Assembly: GCF_000183425.1 (NCBI RefSeq) | Contig: NC_014759.1 | Coordinates: 1,550,001-1,614,000, forward strand | Origin: Marivirga tractuosa DSM 4126 | GTDB taxonomy: Bacteria; Bacteroidota; Bacteroidia; Cytophagales; Cyclobacteriaceae | Reading direction: 5' to 3' | DNA: 64,000 nt | Program-made: the position numbers and the translations under genes | The notes under the pieces: model-generated | What the model saw: the letters and a program-made list of their open reading frames with translations, nothing else | Databases searched by the model: none | Told to the model about the DNA's origin: nothing | Shown here: positions 44,181 to 52,857 of the stretch, one piece after another | Layout: every line of letters begins with the position of its first letter | Numbering within the stretch: position 1 is the first letter of the stretch

Positions 44181-44687
44181 ATGAGTAAAATACATATTGT
44201 TTTTGGACCTCAAGGGGCAGGAAAATCAACATATTCAAAGAAATTAGCAGACGAAGTTAAAGGAATTCATTTGGGAATAGATAATTGGATGTGGAAATTG
44301 TATGGAGATGATCTTCCTAAATCAATGAATCTAAAATGGATTATGGAAAGAGTTGAAAGATGCGAAAAGCTAATATGGGAATTATCAGAAGATATATCTA
44401 ATCGAGGATGTGATGTGATACTTGATCTTGGATTTACTAAGCAAGAGAAAAGGAAATTATTCAAGCAATTAGCCGAAGAAAATGGTAAAGAGATTCAATT
44501 ACACTATGTTTCTGCTAAACATCCAATTAGACGAAAACGAGTATTAGATAGAAACGTGAATAGAGGTAAAACTTTCTCATTCGAAGTAACACCGGGAATG
44601 TTTGATTTTATGGAAGGGGAATTTCATAAACCAACAGAAAGCGAATTAATGAATGCCGTAATAATAGATACCAACCCTAAAGAATAA
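44181..44687 (+). CDS. P-loop kinase-like ATPase (AAA_33 type)
   Basis: A 168-residue protein with Walker A GPQGAGKST at 9-17, an LGIDNWMWKLYGDDLPK segment (substrate Asp) and VILDLGFTKQEKRKLF (Walker-B-like Asp). These features place it with AAA_33/zeta-toxin-like small kinases that phosphorylate small molecules or confer modification of antibiotics. There is no antitoxin gene upstream, so a zeta-type toxin-antitoxin role is unlikely. It begins a stretch of unrelated plus-strand accessory genes; the YdeI-like gene follows after 30 bp. Confidence 0.8.
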   Translation: MSKIHIVFGPQGAGKSTYSKKLADEVKGIHLGIDNWMWKLYGDDLPKSMNLKWIMERVERCEKLIWELSEDISNRGCDVILDLGFTKQEKRKLFKQLAEENGKEIQLHYVSAKHPIRRKRVLDRNVNRGKTFSFEVTPGMFDFMEGEFHKPTESELMNAVIIDTNPKE

Positions 44688-44717
44688 GAGACAGTACGTA
44701 ACATTAGAGAACTCAGA

Positions 44718-45293
44718 ATGAAAGAAGCTGAAGAAATTTGTCCAAGTAGTAGAGAAGAGTGGAGAGACTGGCTCGAATTGAATCATAAAGAAAAGGATGC
44801 CGTTTGGTTGGTTTTTTATAAAAAAAGCACTCCTAATTTCAATCTCAGTTGGAGTGATTCTGTTGACGAATCTCTTTGCTTTGGTTGGATTGACAGCACT
44901 AAAAAGACAATAGATGATGAGCGATTCATACAATATTTTAGTAAAAGAAGGCCGAAAAGTAATTGGTCAAAAGTGAATAAGGATAAAGTAAAAAACTTAA
45001 TTGACCAGGGACTTATGAAAGATGCTGGCTTTAAAAGCATTGAAGTCGCAAAAAAAAATGGCTCGTGGACAATTCTAGATACTGTTGAAAGGCTAGAGAT
45101 ACCTGAAGACCTAGAACGAGAACTAAGAAGAAAGAAAGGAGCACTGCAATACTTTGAAAGTCTAAATAAGTCTTCTAAAAAGGGATTTCTATACTGGGTT
45201 GCTTCGGCTAAGAGAGATAACACAAGAAATAAACGAATTTCGGAAATCGTTGAAAACGCGAGTGTACAGATGAAACCAAAACAGTTTAGATAA
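44718..45293 (+). CDS. YdeI/OmpD-associated (bacteriocin-protection) family protein
   Basis: A 191-residue cytoplasmic protein. The N-terminal block ICPSSREEWRDWLELNHKEK, VWLVFYKKST, ESLCFGWIDSTKKTIDDERF, then RRPKSNWSKVNKDKV is the hallmark of the YdeI/OmdA family. The C-terminal helix bundle includes FESLNKSSKKGFLYWVASAK and the RISEIVENA motif. Members are reported to help cells tolerate antimicrobial peptides in some species; the mechanism is unknown. Transcribed with the AAA-type kinase upstream. An AAAACGGC-starting hairpin element begins at its stop codon. Confidence 0.88.
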   Translation: MKEAEEICPSSREEWRDWLELNHKEKDAVWLVFYKKSTPNFNLSWSDSVDESLCFGWIDSTKKTIDDERFIQYFSKRRPKSNWSKVNKDKVKNLIDQGLMKDAGFKSIEVAKKNGSWTILDTVERLEIPEDLERELRRKKGALQYFESLNKSSKKGFLYWVASAKRDNTRNKRISEIVENASVQMKPKQFR

Positions 45294-45362
45294 AACGGCT
45301 TACAATAATAAGCATACGAAATACTCTTTTAGCCACCGCGCTTGAGACTAACCTGTGATGAA
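45294..45362 (+). repeat. degenerate attC-like intergenic element
   Basis: Begins AAACGGC directly at the YdeI stop codon and contains a small GCTTA/TAAGC hairpin (45299-45314). The expected right-hand CGTT end is not present, so it is incomplete. Included because it shares its left end with the elements at 45916, 46762 and 59041. Confidence 0.3.
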
Positions 45363-45381
45363 ATTTTAATGAAATAAAAAA

Positions 45382-45879
45382 ATGAGGATAAATATGAAAC
45401 CAGCAGTTGTAAAAAGCCTTTCTGAAACAAAGGTTGAGGTAATAAGAAGATTTGATTCATCAGTAGAATCTGTCTGGAAACCTTTCACCAATTCAAGCTT
45501 GGTTAGTCAATGGATGCTTGGCCCTCCTGGATGGTCAATGCCGGTTTGCGAAATAGATTTTCGAATCGGTGGTAATTATAGGAACGTTTTTCGAAATGAA
45601 GTAGAAGGCTTAGAAATCGACATTACAGGTGCCTTTCGTAAAATCGCAACACATCAAAAGATAGTTCAAGACGAGCAGCATAAGATTGGAAGTTCGAAAG
45701 GAGGAATCACAAAAAGTACTGTAGTCACCTTAACTTTTGAATCAGTAAACGAAGGTACCAACGTTAGAACATTGATTGAATATGGTTCCAAAAAGGAACG
45801 TGATGAAGCCTTAGCAACTGGGACGGGTGCTGCAATGGAAATGGGTTACTGTCGCATCGATGAGCTCTTGCTTAATTAA
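45382..45879 (+). CDS. SRPBCC / AHSA1-family protein
   Basis: A 165-residue START-like protein. The block VEVIRRFDSSVESVWKPFTN, SQWMLGPPGWSMPVCEIDFRIGG and the C-terminal AAMEMGYCRIDELL match the AHSA1 (Aha1-like) SRPBCC family, which has a hydrophobic ligand pocket. The start could be ATG 45382 or ATG 45394; a GAGGA sequence before the latter makes MKPAVVK a possible N-terminus. No conserved partner nearby. It is bounded by hairpin elements on both sides, as expected for a mobile cassette, though this is inference. Confidence 0.85.
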   Translation: MRINMKPAVVKSLSETKVEVIRRFDSSVESVWKPFTNSSLVSQWMLGPPGWSMPVCEIDFRIGGNYRNVFRNEVEGLEIDITGAFRKIATHQKIVQDEQHKIGSSKGGITKSTVVTLTFESVNEGTNVRTLIEYGSKKERDEALATGTGAAMEMGYCRIDELLLN

Positions 45880-45915
45880 TATTGTCAACAAAAAATATCA
45901 AAATGAATAAAATAA

Positions 45916-45996
45916 AAACGGCATAAAACGGGGTGTATAGTGGATAGTCCCCTGCGGGATGCTAGGACACCATGTACTAAACGTTGTGTGCCATCA
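45916..45996 (+). repeat. attC-like intergenic hairpin element
   Basis: Left box GGCATAAAAC (45920-45929) and right box GTTGTGTGCC (45983-45992) are inverted repeats differing at two positions. Nested inside are GGTGT/ACACC and CCC-CTGC-GGG arms. The whole folds into one long imperfect hairpin. It lies 36 bp after the SRPBCC stop codon. Confidence 0.55.
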
Positions 45997-46065
45997 GTGC
46001 AAAACTGCAACGAGTACCTTATTACATCTTCAGAATTAGTATAAAACATTGAAAACAAATAATTT

Positions 46066-46752
46066 ATGGTAGGAAATACAGAACAAAAACAATTGATTAA
46101 AACTGCAAGGATAACTGGTGCTTGGTATTTAATGATGGCTATTTCAGGGATTTTAGGTTTTATGGTCTTTCATTCTCAAATATTTGTGTCTGGTAACCCT
46201 GAACAAACGCTAACGAATTTAATAGAGTTAGAATCTACTGTAAGAATTAGGCTGCTTTTAGAGTTTGCCATTGTAATATCTCAAGCCCTTACCGCTATTT
46301 GGTTTTATAAATTATTTAAAGATAGTTATGAATGGGAAGCTTGGACTCTAGGTATATGGGGAATGGTGAATGCTTTAGCCATTATGATAAGTGCAATTTC
46401 AATCGCCTCTGCTTTAGGTGTTGCTAATTCTGACATAGGTGCTATGGAAGACAAAGTTTTACTAATTCAGGGCTTTCAAAATATAATTTCAAATGCTTGG
46501 GGTATTGGTGGTCTATTCTTTGGACTTTGGCTATTTCCTATGGGATGCATAGTCATCAAATCAAAAAGAATGCCTGTCTGGTTAGGAAGAATTATTGTTT
46601 TAGGTGGTATTGGCTATCTAATTAGCACCCTTATCCACTACGCAGGAATTGATTTTAGCTTCAATAATTTTCTAACTCTACCCGCAACCATTGGAGAATT
46701 TTGGATGATAGGTTATTTACTAATTTTTGGCATAAGACCTATGAACGAGTAA
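46066..46752 (+). CDS. DUF4386-family membrane protein
   Basis: A 228-residue polytopic protein with about six helices. The start KTARITGAWYLMMAISGILG, the glycine/alanine-rich helices, and the late FFGLWLFPMGCIVIKSKRMP followed by LIHYAGIDF fit the DUF4386 family, which has no known function. It lies between two hairpin elements (45916-45996 and 46762-46828). A related-looking but distinct membrane protein is encoded at 54746-55411. Confidence 0.85.
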   Translation: MVGNTEQKQLIKTARITGAWYLMMAISGILGFMVFHSQIFVSGNPEQTLTNLIELESTVRIRLLLEFAIVISQALTAIWFYKLFKDSYEWEAWTLGIWGMVNALAIMISAISIASALGVANSDIGAMEDKVLLIQGFQNIISNAWGIGGLFFGLWLFPMGCIVIKSKRMPVWLGRIIVLGGIGYLISTLIHYAGIDFSFNNFLTLPATIGEFWMIGYLLIFGIRPMNE

Positions 46753-46761
46753 AAGTTAATT

Positions 46762-46828
46762 AAAACGGCACAGAACAAAACCTATACGCAATGCCCTTCG
46801 GGACAGTGCGAATATCTAAACCGTTGAA
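46762..46828 (+). repeat. attC-like intergenic hairpin element
   Basis: Outer arms AACGG (46764-46768) and CCGTT (46821-46825) are perfect inverted repeats. The centre is a CGC...CCC-TTC-GGG...GCG hairpin. It begins 10 bp after the DUF4386 stop and ends just before the next start. Confidence 0.55.
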
Positions 46829-46837
46829 AGATATAGA

Positions 46838-47245
46838 ATGAAAATAATGAACACAAAAATAGTAATGATTTCAAGTTGTTTTTTTTTAGGTGCTCTAGGA
46901 ATCACTTTCACGTTTATACCTGATGAAATTATCTCAAGTCTGAGCGCAACACCAAACCCAATATCAATTTTGTCACTACAATTATTAGGTGCACTTTATC
47001 TCGGATTCACAATGTTGAATTGGATGGCAAAAGGATCTCTAATTGGCGGCATTTACAATAGGCCTATCGCTATTGGGAATTTCATGCATTTTGCAGTTGG
47101 AGCATTAGCTCTAATTAAAATAATTACTAAAATTCATACCCATTCAGAAATAGTTATTTCGTTAACTGCAGTCTATTTCGTTTTCGCAATACTGTTTGGT
47201 TATGTCTTTATAAATAATCCATCCAGAATAGATAAGAAATCTTAA
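46838..47245 (+). CDS. small four-helix membrane protein
   Basis: A 135-residue membrane protein with four predicted helices (about 7-27, 42-63, 72-96 and 104-126). Blocks such as LQLLGALYLGFTMLNWMAKG and NFMHFAVGALALIK are conserved in a Bacteroidota family of unknown function that I cannot name. ATG at 46838 or 46847 are both possible. The next gene begins 5 bp downstream, so the two are co-transcribed. Confidence 0.7.
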   Translation: MKIMNTKIVMISSCFFLGALGITFTFIPDEIISSLSATPNPISILSLQLLGALYLGFTMLNWMAKGSLIGGIYNRPIAIGNFMHFAVGALALIKIITKIHTHSEIVISLTAVYFVFAILFGYVFINNPSRIDKKS

Positions 47246-47250
47246 AAATT

Positions 47251-47702
47251 ATGACACTAAAAAACGCAATTAACTTTTTTGAAAGTTTAGAAGCTGAGAC
47301 AAATCGTAAATCTGAGAAAAAGGTTTACCAAGAATTTGTTCAAATTATAACTAGTTTACAAAAGAAAGATTTACCTGAAAGTGATATTCAATCTATAGAA
47401 ACAGAATTAGATAATTTTAATCTAAAATCAAACTCTGTAAACAGAAAAAATATTATAAAAAAGCGATTAATGATTTTAAAAAATATTTAAAAGACGCATT
47501 TTCCTTAACTACAAAAGGGTATTACACAACTTTATATGGTGGCCTAGGATTAGTATTTGGTTTACTATTTGGAGTTGCGATTTTATCTAATTTAGAACGC
47601 TCAATAGGAGTTTCTCTAGGTTTAATTGGTGGAATGGTCATTGGTTCACTTATGGGGCGAGGCAAAGATGCTCAAGCTAAAATCTCTGGAAAGATGCTCT
47701 AA
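47251..47702 (+). CDS. small membrane protein interrupted by a -1 frameshift
   Basis: The zero frame from ATG 47251 gives 79 residues, ending LMILKNI at 47490. At 47445-47451 there is A-AAA-AAT; reading -1 from there gives RKKYYKKAINDFKKYLKDAF and an open frame to TAA 47700-47702. That adds two glycine-rich membrane helices (LGLVFGLLFGVAIL and LIGGMVIGSLMGRG). The combined product, about 150 residues (soluble helical N-terminus, two glycine-zipper helices), matches the architecture I know for this marine Bacteroidota family. Either a base was lost in the A-run, or the heptamer allows ribosomal slippage, or the sequence has a homopolymer error. Co-transcribed with the preceding membrane gene. 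Confidence 0.65.
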
Positions 47703-47730
47703 CTTATAGATGAATACACAACCTAAGTTA

Positions 47731-47760
47731 CGGAAGTCTGAACAAAACGGCAGGCTTCCG
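47731..47760. repeat. intergenic hairpin / attC-like remnant
   Basis: CGGAAGTCTG (47731-47740) pairs with CAGGCTTCCG (47751-47760) with one wobble, around a 10-base loop containing AAAACGG. A CGTTCAAC sequence follows at 47781-47788. No T-run, so not a standard terminator. Confidence 0.4.
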
Positions 47761-47819
47761 CCCTCTGACGGATTCGTTCAACAATGTATTCTATGTAAAG
47801 CCATAATAGTTCCAGCCAG

Positions 47820-48222
47820 CCATCAAGGGAGGATTTGTCCGAAGTCATAGAAAGTCAAAAAACAGAAACCTTGATCACCCTCACAAGAAAACTGAGGAAG
47901 AAAATACAAGCTTATGTGAAATCATAGCGACCGTACCCCTACCCTTCTCTTACTTTACATGCTATAGCCTAGCAAGTAGCTATCCACCCTAATCAGCATT
48001 CATGTATATTGAATGAATCTATTAGCAACAACTTCAACAAGTTTATCAATAAAAAGCGCATTGAACATTTCAAAAGCTAGTCTTGGATTCGGACAATTCA
48101 CACATTTGCTTGATTGGGTTGGCCTACGTAAGTGGTTTTAACCCTAAGAGAGTCTTCAATACTACATTCAAAAAAACCAAGCAATGACACCCAGAGCCTG
48201 GGTGAAGACCAATCAAACTTAA
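47820..48222 (+). pseudogene. decayed C-terminus of a TolB-TPR-AraC regulator
   Basis: Translating in three successive frames recovers the AraC domain of the intact regulator at 41978. First 47820-48074: TLTRKLRKKIQAYVKS, stop, then YPSLTLHAIA, stop, QVAIHPNQ and NFNKFINKKRIEHFK. Then 48077-48178: LVLDSDNSHICLIGLAY, VSGFNPKRVFNTTFKK. Then 48181-48222: AMTPRAWVKTNQT and stop. There are at least two in-frame stops and two frameshifts. The N-terminal TolB/TPR part is absent from the upstream DNA (47703-47819 shows nothing recognisable). Confidence 0.8.
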
Positions 48223-48240
48223 GCCAGTTTAAAAAGTACC

Positions 48241-48400
48241 AAATATCACTTTTAAGTTCGGAATTTCATTTTAGGACGATTCAGCTTCCTTTTCACTCCA
48301 TCTTTACATTATCAAATCGATAAAGCAAAGTGAAGAATCATTAGATGATTCATTTCCCCTTTAAAAAAATGGACTAATAATAAGGGGAGATACTTTGTGA
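48241..48400 (+). promoter_or_regulatory. duplicated upstream region of the intact barrel gene
   Basis: Counterpart of 43803-43946: 25 identical bases at its start, then long near-identity. It presumably contains the promoter of the following gene, since both copies conserve it while adjoining coding regions have decayed. Confidence 0.45.
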
Positions 48401-48425
48401 AAATAGGAATTTAAAAAATGAAATT

Positions 48426-48992
48426 ATGAAAAGGACATTATTAATCTTGACATTGTGCGGACTAACTTTAATTGCCAAGTCTCAAAATACTAGCGTTGAA
48501 CAATCAACATTCGGACTACAAACTGGAGTTTTAGGAATCTGGGCATATAATGAAGTGAAACTTTCAAATAGCATTGCACTGAGAACAGAGCTTGGATTTG
48601 ATTTTGGTATCTGGGAAACTACTTATTATGATGATTATAACTCTCCGTTTATCCTCACCCCTGTAATAGTTGTTGAGCCAAGGTTTTATTACAATCTCAA
48701 AAAACGCTCAAAGAATTCGAAAAGAATTGATGGAAACAGTGGCAATTTTATTGCCTTAAAAACTAGTTATCATCCCGATTTAGCCCTGTTCAATACTGAC
48801 GATGCTCCGGTAGTAAGTGATTTCGCTATTATACCTACATGGGGAATTAGAAGAAATTTAGGGGAGCATTTCAATTATGAAGCAGGTATCGGAATAGGAT
48901 ACAGTTTCACATTTGCTAAGCGCGCAGGTTATTCTGAAGACAAAGGTGGACTAGAACCAAATATGCATTTGCGCATAGGGTATAAATTCTAA
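48426..48992 (+). CDS. outer-membrane beta-barrel protein (intact copy)
   Basis: A 188-residue exported protein: signal peptide about 1-19 (ends LIAKSQ). The mature part has alternating amphipathic strands (STFGLQTGVLGIWAYNEVKL, SIALRTELGFDFGIWE, HLRIGYKF) and ends in Phe, typical of small outer-membrane barrels. It is the intact counterpart of the pseudogene at 43947, with the upstream region also conserved. A decayed AraC/TPR regulator precedes it. Function unknown. Confidence 0.82.
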   Translation: MKRTLLILTLCGLTLIAKSQNTSVEQSTFGLQTGVLGIWAYNEVKLSNSIALRTELGFDFGIWETTYYDDYNSPFILTPVIVVEPRFYYNLKKRSKNSKRIDGNSGNFIALKTSYHPDLALFNTDDAPVVSDFAIIPTWGIRRNLGEHFNYEAGIGIGYSFTFAKRAGYSEDKGGLEPNMHLRIGYKF

Positions 48993-49061
48993 CATAAGCA
49001 ACAGTGATTCTCAATACTTACTGCCTAAAGTAGGGAGAGATTTATAACAAACAATATACAC

Positions 49062-51440
49062 ATGAAATTTAGAATTTTAATTTTGATACTTTTCTGCACA
49101 TCCCAATTACATGCCCAGATATATACTATCAGTGGCTATGTAAAGGATCTTAGTTCGGGAGAAGTATTGATAGGAGCAACAGTGGTTGATAAGAACCAGC
49201 CTAGTATAGGAATGGCTGCCAATATATACGGTTATTATTCCTTTGAATTACCTAAAGGAGAGTATACGCTGAAAGCAAGCTATGTTGGGTATGCAATGAA
49301 AGAAGTAACTGTAAACCTAACAGAAGATATTTCAATAAATTTTAGTTTGGAAGAGGAAGCTTCAACATTGGAAGAAGTAGTAGTTTCTGCAACGCGAAGT
49401 GATGAAAATGTCAGTTCAGTAAAAATGAGCACTGAAAAACTTCAAATTCAAAGGATTAAATCAATACCTGCTCTTCTTGGTGAAGTCGATATCATTAAAA
49501 GTTTACAATTATTACCGGGCATTTCTACCTCTGGGGAAGGTACTTCCGGCATGTTTGTAAGAGGAGGCAGTGCTGACCAAAATCTAATATTGCTAGACGA
49601 AGCTACCATATATAATGCCAGCCACTTGCTTGGCTTCTTTTCTGTTTTCAATCCCGATGCAATAAAGAATGTAGAGATTTATAAAGGTGGAATCCCTGCG
49701 AAATATGGAGGTCGAATTTCTTCCATATTAGACATTCAAATGAGAGAAGGAAATAATAAAAAATTCCAAGCATCTGGAGGGATTGGTAGTATCAGCAGCA
49801 GATTGACAGCTGAAATTCCTGTTGTAAAAGATAAGTCTTCTTTGCTTTTATCGGGAAGAAGAACTTATGCCGATATATTCCTAAATTTTCACCCAGATAA
49901 AGACGTGAGTACTAGCACGCTCTATTTCTATGATTTCAATACGAAATTTAACTACAGGTTCAGCGATAAGGATAAAATTTTCGTTTCTGGTTATTTTGGT
50001 CGCGATAAATTGGGTCTCGGAGATTTATTCGGTTTTGACTGGGGTAATACCACTTTTTCTACCCGTTGGAATCATCTTTTCAATGAAAAATTATTTCTAA
50101 ATACTACTTTACTCTACAGTGATTTCGACTATGGGTTCGACATAAGTTCTGCGGGTTCAGGCTTCAATTGGAATTCAGGCTTAAAAGAGTACAACCTAAA
50201 ACTTGACTTCGATTATTTTCTAAATAATAATAACACATTGTTTTTTGGTGCTAATGTTATAAACCATGTATTTGCTCCTGCTGAAATCAAATCGGAAGAT
50301 TTCAATGTTCAGGACTTCAGTCTCCAAAATGATTATGCATTAGAAACAGCACTTTATGTGAGTAATCAGCACACGATCAATGATAAATTGAGTCTGGAAT
50401 ATGGTGTTCGGTATTCCTCATTTGCAAAAATTGGCCCCGATTCGGTATCTATTTATGAAGAAGGTCTAAGAAAGAGTGCTGAGAATCAAATAGGAACTGA
50501 GGTTTTTGACGAAGGTCAGCTCGTTCAACATTATGGTGGATTTGAGCCGAGATTAGGAATTAGGTATATGGTTAATTCCAAGTCTAGTTTGAAAGCTTCT
50601 TACAATAGAATGCGTCAATATTTGCAAGTGGCAACAAACGCAACTGCCGGTTTTCCCACCGATCGATGGATCCCTGCTGATTATCATATCAAACCTGTAA
50701 TTGGCGATCAAGTCGCGGTGGGTTATTTCAGAAATCTCAAAAATAATAAATGGGAAATCTCAGTGGAAGGTTACTATAAATGGCTTCAAAATGTGGTAGA
50801 TTTTCTTCCTGGAGAAGACGTTTTACTAAATGACAGAATAGAGACCGCAGTAGCAGATGGAATTGCTTGGTCCTATGGAGCGGAGTTCATGTTGAAGAAA
50901 AATGTCGGTAAAACAACAGGCTGGCTAAGTTATACTCTTTCAAGAACTCAAAGACAAATTGAAGGTGTTGCAAGCGGAGACCCTTATTTAGCTCGCTACG
51001 ATAAGCCGCACGATATTTCATTAGTTCTATCGCATAAGTTTTCTGAGCGCTTATCTTTCTCTGGAAATTGGATATATGCAACAGGTGCTGCTGTTTCATT
51101 TCCAGAGGGAAGATACAACATGAATGGACAGAGCATTCCTTTTTATGATGATAGTAAAAGAAATACTAGTAGGATGCCTGACTTTCACCGCATGGATTTA
51201 GGGCTAACATATCAATTGAATAGCAGGTGGAAGCATTACAATCATGAGCTTACATTTTCATTTTATAATGTGTATAACCACCAAAACCCCTTTTCAATAG
51301 AATTTAGAGAAGTCACTAATGAAAATCCAAGGTTTGATCCAACGCAAGATGGACCGGTAACCAGTACTAGACCAGCCGCAGTGAGAACTTCATTATTTGG
51401 AATTATTCCTTCCGTAACCTATAATTTTTCTTTTAACTAA
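49062..51440 (+). CDS. TonB-dependent receptor with carboxypeptidase-like regulatory domain
   Basis: A 792-residue outer-membrane receptor: signal peptide 1-18 (ends LHAQ). A regulatory beta-sandwich covers about 20-100 (SGYVKDLSSGEVLIGATV). The plug follows TLEEVVVSATRSDENVSSVK (about 101-120), with a GGSADQNLILLDEATIYNAS block and GGIPAKYGGRISSILDI. The barrel fills the rest to the C-terminal VTYNFSFN. It is coupled by a 1-bp overlap to a DUF4249 lipoprotein gene, the usual pairing of this receptor group, which may import peptides or metal complexes; the ligand is unknown. Confidence 0.93.
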   Translation: MKFRILILILFCTSQLHAQIYTISGYVKDLSSGEVLIGATVVDKNQPSIGMAANIYGYYSFELPKGEYTLKASYVGYAMKEVTVNLTEDISINFSLEEEASTLEEVVVSATRSDENVSSVKMSTEKLQIQRIKSIPALLGEVDIIKSLQLLPGISTSGEGTSGMFVRGGSADQNLILLDEATIYNASHLLGFFSVFNPDAIKNVEIYKGGIPAKYGGRISSILDIQMREGNNKKFQASGGIGSISSRLTAEIPVVKDKSSLLLSGRRTYADIFLNFHPDKDVSTSTLYFYDFNTKFNYRFSDKDKIFVSGYFGRDKLGLGDLFGFDWGNTTFSTRWNHLFNEKLFLNTTLLYSDFDYGFDISSAGSGFNWNSGLKEYNLKLDFDYFLNNNNTLFFGANVINHVFAPAEIKSEDFNVQDFSLQNDYALETALYVSNQHTINDKLSLEYGVRYSSFAKIGPDSVSIYEEGLRKSAENQIGTEVFDEGQLVQHYGGFEPRLGIRYMVNSKSSLKASYNRMRQYLQVATNATAGFPTDRWIPADYHIKPVIGDQVAVGYFRNLKNNKWEISVEGYYKWLQNVVDFLPGEDVLLNDRIETAVADGIAWSYGAEFMLKKNVGKTTGWLSYTLSRTQRQIEGVASGDPYLARYDKPHDISLVLSHKFSERLSFSGNWIYATGAAVSFPEGRYNMNGQSIPFYDDSKRNTSRMPDFHRMDLGLTYQLNSRWKHYNHELTFSFYNVYNHQNPFSIEFREVTNENPRFDPTQDGPVTSTRPAAVRTSLFGIIPSVTYNFSFN

Positions 51441-52303
51441 TGAGAGCAAATAGAAATAAAATATTGAGTGTACTTTTTGCAGTTCTACTTAATTGGAGCT
51501 GCCAAAACATTATTGATTTGGACTTAGAGCAATCTGACACCAGGTTAGTAATTGAAGGCGAAATCCTTGATAAAAACACGATTAAGCGAATCAGAGTATC
51601 GCAAAGTTTAAATTATTATGATACTGGTAGAATGAGCCCAGTTACAGATGCTGATATCAGTTTGCTAGATGAAAATGATAATCTGATTAGTAGCTTTTTT
51701 TATAATAGCCAGGATAGCATCTATCAAACACCCGATTCCTTGACTTTGGATGTTGGATCAGCGTATAAAATTCAAATAGAAGCGAATGAAGAATTACTGG
51801 AAGCAACAGGAAAAATCTTAGAAAACCCCACTGTAGACTCAATTTATTATTTGTCTGATCAAGAGCTGATGGAATTGGGACAGCCAGTATTCGAAGAGGG
51901 TTATTTTCTGTTTGTAAATGGTAAACTGAATAATGAGGGTGTGGAGTATTTTAAATTAGATATTTCGGTAAATGATACACTTCAAAACTCAAGAGACGAT
52001 ATTTCGAATTCAATTTTGTCTTCTGAGTTATTTGGAAAGGAATTTCAAGGACTGCCCATTCCTGGTTCTTTTGAAGAAGAAGATGAAATCTTTTTAGAAT
52101 TTTACGCCATAGAAGAAGATGTTTACCAATACTATTTAGAATTCACCAATCTACTTTTTAATGACGGGGGCGTATTCAGTGCACCACCGGTGAATCCTTC
52201 AACGAATATTAATAATCTCACAAATCCTGAAAATAAACCATTGGGCTTTATTCAGTTTAGTTCAGTACAAACGAGAAGTATTATGATTAAGAAAGTGGAG
52301 TAA
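51440..52303 (+). CDS. DUF4249 surface lipoprotein
   Basis: A 287-residue lipoprotein with lipobox LNWSC (Cys at about 21), followed by QNIIDLDLEQSDTRLVIEGE, then RIRVSQSLNYYD and VTDADISLLDENDN, the N-terminal pattern of DUF4249 proteins. The family occurs next to small TonB receptors and is thought to act as their surface partner, by analogy to SusD. Here the ATG overlaps the receptor stop (TAATG), supporting a joint complex in the outer membrane. Confidence 0.88.
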   Translation: MRANRNKILSVLFAVLLNWSCQNIIDLDLEQSDTRLVIEGEILDKNTIKRIRVSQSLNYYDTGRMSPVTDADISLLDENDNLISSFFYNSQDSIYQTPDSLTLDVGSAYKIQIEANEELLEATGKILENPTVDSIYYLSDQELMELGQPVFEEGYFLFVNGKLNNEGVEYFKLDISVNDTLQNSRDDISNSILSSELFGKEFQGLPIPGSFEEEDEIFLEFYAIEEDVYQYYLEFTNLLFNDGGVFSAPPVNPSTNINNLTNPENKPLGFIQFSSVQTRSIMIKKVE

Positions 52304-52488
52304 ATGCATTTTAGTTTAATACATACCAATCGAGTAGAAAAATACTGATTAAAATGAATAGAAAAGTAGGTTGCAATAAATAATTCAGAATAATTACAGT
52401 TTTTTTAGCTCAATTGATTTGAATTATCAGCATACTAAACTAAAAAACAACTAGTCAATAGTAAACAATAAATAAACAAAAATTAAAC

Positions 52489-52857
52489 ATGAAAAATCGA
52501 TCAATTCTATTTAGCTCAGTAGCTTTGTTGTTCATCCTTAGCTCGTGCGGTGTCAGTCATTCCTTTATGCTGAACCAGAACCAAAACACTACCCAGGTAC
52601 ATCTTGGCAGTAATAATTTCAGTGTGGTAGAAAAAGTAAGCGGTACCTCTGAAGTATCATATGTTCTGGCCTTTGGAGGGCTTAACAAAAGGCGACTGTA
52701 CCAAGATGCTTACAGTGCGATGGTAAAGGATGCTAATTTGACTGGCTCGAAGGCCTTAATAAATATTGTGACCGAAGAACATATTGGTGGGTTTCCTCCA
52801 TTTTTCACGAAACGAACACTCACTGTAAGTGCCAACGTGGTTGAATTTACAGATTGA
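52489..52857 (+). CDS. DUF6567-family lipoprotein
   Basis: A 122-residue lipoprotein: lipobox LSSCG (Cys at about 20). The mature sequence NQNTTQVHLGSNNFSVVEKV, then GLNKRRLYQDAYSAMVKDA and KRTLTVSANVVEFTD matches DUF6567, a small Bacteroidota family without known function. It stands alone, 185 bp after the DUF4249 gene, in AT-rich DNA. Confidence 0.82.
   Translation: MKNRSILFSSVALLFILSSCGVSHSFMLNQNQNTTQVHLGSNNFSVVEKVSGTSEVSYVLAFGGLNKRRLYQDAYSAMVKDANLTGSKALINIVTEEHIGGFPPFFTKRTLTVSANVVEFTD

Noticed and set aside
44181..44687. Zeta-type toxin of a toxin-antitoxin pair
   Set aside because: There is no small antitoxin gene next to it, and the following gene is a YdeI-like protein; a general small-molecule kinase is more likely.
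48132..48323. 63-codon plus-strand open frame
   Set aside because: It runs through the decayed AraC relic and the duplicated intergenic segment in a wrong frame; the frames of the relic explain the region better.
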